Origin: Nitrososphaeria archaeon
Lineage (GTDB): Archaea; Thermoproteota; Nitrososphaeria; Nitrososphaerales; Nitrososphaeraceae
Direction of reading: 5' to 3'
Assembly (NCBI GenBank): GCA_021324715.1
Contig: JAJPIN010000176.1
Span: 1 to 13,456, forward strand
DNA: 13,456 bases
Shown here: piece after piece, positions 12,639 to 13,456 of the stretch
Layout: the number at the start of each line of letters is the position of its first letter
How positions within the stretch are numbered: the stretch's first letter is position 1
Program-made: the position numbers and the translations under genes
Notes under the pieces: model-generated
What the model was told of the DNA's origin: nothing
Database searches by the model: none
The model's input: only the letters and a program-made list of their open reading frames with translations

Positions 12639-12740
12639 GAATTCAGCTAAATATAGTAGAAAATTGATAACTACAAAGACAAAATGGGCGTAATTTATCC
12701 AGTGAAAAATTAGTTAACATTAGCTGAGCTGTTTGTTAAC

Positions 12741-13262
12741 TTGTTAATCACTTTAATTGTTAAGTGTGAGGTAATTCCAACTCTCGATCTGTCATCAGCA
12801 ACGAAAAAAGTCAAAATAGAATTAGAAGATGAAAATGGACAAAAATACAACTTGACTCTACAAGGCAGTTTAACAAAAGAAAAAATAATGAATGTAATTG
12901 AATTTGTCCAATTGTTTGAAAAAAACTCAACCCAGAAAGAGTTTGAACATAGAGAAAGCGATGAAAGGTTAGGGACAAAATTATGGAATTTAATAACTGA
13001 GAACTTTAGGTATCACACATTTACCTCTACTGATTTAATGCGGACTTACCAAGACCTGTATTATGAATCCATTCAATTAAGCGTGATTTCCATTTATTTG
13101 TCACGATTTTATCTCAAAAAACAACTTAACAGATCAAAAAATGGCAAACAATGGGTATATTCCGTGATTAAAGAGAACTTGAATTACGAAAATGAAAATT
13201 ATGATAAATCTAATCACGCGAACTTGTTGTCTGTTCCAACAGTCTACGACCTTCATCTGTGA
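12741..13262 (+). CDS. Origin-adjacent winged-helix protein of unknown function
   Basis: A 173-residue protein I cannot name. Residues about 12-60 start IPTLDLSSATKKVKIELEDE and look like a small beta unit followed by a helix (KEKIMNVIEFVQLFEK). Residues about 75-142 form a winged-helix-like domain: LWNLITENF, FTSTDLMRTYQDLY, the recognition-helix candidate QLSVISIYLSRFY, and a wing LNRSKNGKQWVY. The C-terminal 30 residues are Asn-rich and low in order. DNA binding is likely. It is divergent from cdc6 across the candidate origin, recalling WhiP, the winged-helix gene beside Sulfolobus oriC3; homology to it is not shown. The TTG at 12741 is a weak start choice: no ATG occurs before residue 50, and the conserved-looking part begins near residue 12. 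Its 3' end overlaps the next gene by 53 bp. Confidence 0.65.
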   Translation: MLITLIVKCEVIPTLDLSSATKKVKIELEDENGQKYNLTLQGSLTKEKIMNVIEFVQLFEKNSTQKEFEHRESDERLGTKLWNLITENFRYHTFTSTDLMRTYQDLYYESIQLSVISIYLSRFYLKKQLNRSKNGKQWVYSVIKENLNYENENYDKSNHANLLSVPTVYDLHL

Positions 13263-13440
13263 TTTTATATCTGAAAGGTCTCGTGCTCTCGTCCCTCATA
13301 ACAACATCCTCAGAGTATAATTTTTTTAACAATCGAGATGTATGTTCACGTGATTTCTTGATTCTAACCTGAATCTCTCTCGAGGTTAATGGTACTTCTA
13401 ACATTTTGAGTACTGAATCCACAGTATTTAATCTCTGCAT
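13210..13440 (-). CDS. Small winged-helix DNA-binding protein
   Basis: A 76-residue single-domain protein. MQRLNTVDSVLKMLEVPLTS leads into a helix-turn-helix (SREIQVRIKKSREHTSRLLKKLYSEDVV) and a wing with DESTRPFRYKITDEGRRLLEQ, the 'recognition helix, wing, TDEGRRLL' plan of ArsR/MarR-like regulators. It lacks metal-binding cysteines and any sensor domain. ATG 13440 is preceded by GGAG (13449-13452, minus) at eight bases, a reasonable Shine-Dalgarno site, so the gene is probably translated from a leadered mRNA. It converges on the origin-adjacent gene and overlaps its last 53 bp. Targets are unknown. Confidence 0.75.
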   Translation of the reverse strand: MQRLNTVDSVLKMLEVPLTSREIQVRIKKSREHTSRLLKKLYSEDVVMRDESTRPFRYKITDEGRRLLEQTTSSRD

Positions 13441-13456
13441 AATCTGCTCTCCACCA

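Larger units (their letters stand above)
12340..12740. other. Candidate chromosomal replication origin (oriC)
   Basis: This non-coding stretch lies between divergent cdc6 and a winged-helix gene. It has no open frame of note. It holds four copies, one of them degenerate, of an element with the form of the archaeal origin recognition box (dyad plus G4 tract), at about 12463-12486, 12474-12496, 12555-12577 and 12616-12638. An AT-rich tract at about 12345-12460, including runs of A and T near 12373-12425, could be the unwinding element. A TTAACAG/CTGTTAA dyad lies between the third and fourth boxes. The clustering of boxes next to cdc6 matches known archaeal origins. Firing is not shown by sequence alone. 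Confidence 0.75.

Noticed and set aside
12693..12710. TTATCCAGTGAAAAAT considered as a fifth ORB
   Set aside because: It has part of the dyad (TCCAGTG) but no G tract on either side at the required distance.

Overview
The window looks like AT-rich chromosomal DNA of an ammonia-oxidizing-type thaumarchaeon (class Nitrososphaeria). The protein set points there: a CdvA-type division protein, an archaeal FEN-1, the small subunit of DNA polymerase D, Orc1/Cdc6, an ArnR1-like winged-helix protein and a tandem-domain ThyX relative. Gene starts agree: most have an AT-rich TATA-like box about 25-35 bp before the start codon and no Shine-Dalgarno sequence, the pattern of archaeal leaderless transcripts. 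Low GC would suit the Nitrosocosmicus or Nitrosopumilus lineages, but the genus cannot be fixed from this sequence. No mobile element, CRISPR array, rRNA or tRNA is visible.

Layout, left to right. The left edge holds the 5' end of a small C2H2 zinc-finger gene (minus), followed by an ArnR1-like winged-helix gene (minus) and cdvA (minus). A ThyX-like protein (plus) converges on FEN-1 (minus). A 7-Cys/1-Asp dicluster ferredoxin (minus) is divergent from a membrane-anchored DUF192 protein (plus), which converges on an AMP-forming acetyl-CoA synthetase (minus). Next come a PH-like protein of unknown role (plus), a CbiE-type cobalamin methyltransferase (plus), a SpoIIM-family membrane protein (minus), the PolD small subunit (plus) and orc1/cdc6 (minus). 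After a 454-bp non-coding gap come a winged-helix protein (plus) and a second small winged-helix protein (minus) at the right edge. Genes are mostly single transcription units in alternating orientation, with tight convergent ends (8 to 43 bp gaps, or overlaps of 11 and 53 bp).

The most important region is the gap between orc1/cdc6 and its divergent neighbour. It carries one textbook-like origin recognition box (dyad TTTCCAGTGGAAA followed by AAAGGGG), two good variants and one degenerate copy, along with an AT-rich tract and a TTAACAG/CTGTTAA dyad. I read this as a chromosomal replication origin beside its initiator gene. Several genes around it serve DNA replication or the cell cycle: the PolD small subunit, Orc1/Cdc6, FEN-1, a thymidylate-synthase relative and CdvA. 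The orc1/cdc6 leader is unusual here, with a 13-bp tandem duplication that doubles the TATA box, a strong Shine-Dalgarno sequence and a TTG start.

A second notable point is the ThyX-like protein. It is a two-domain fusion in which the N-terminal half keeps the nucleotide-binding half of the ThyX signature and the C-terminal half keeps the RHR flavin-binding half.
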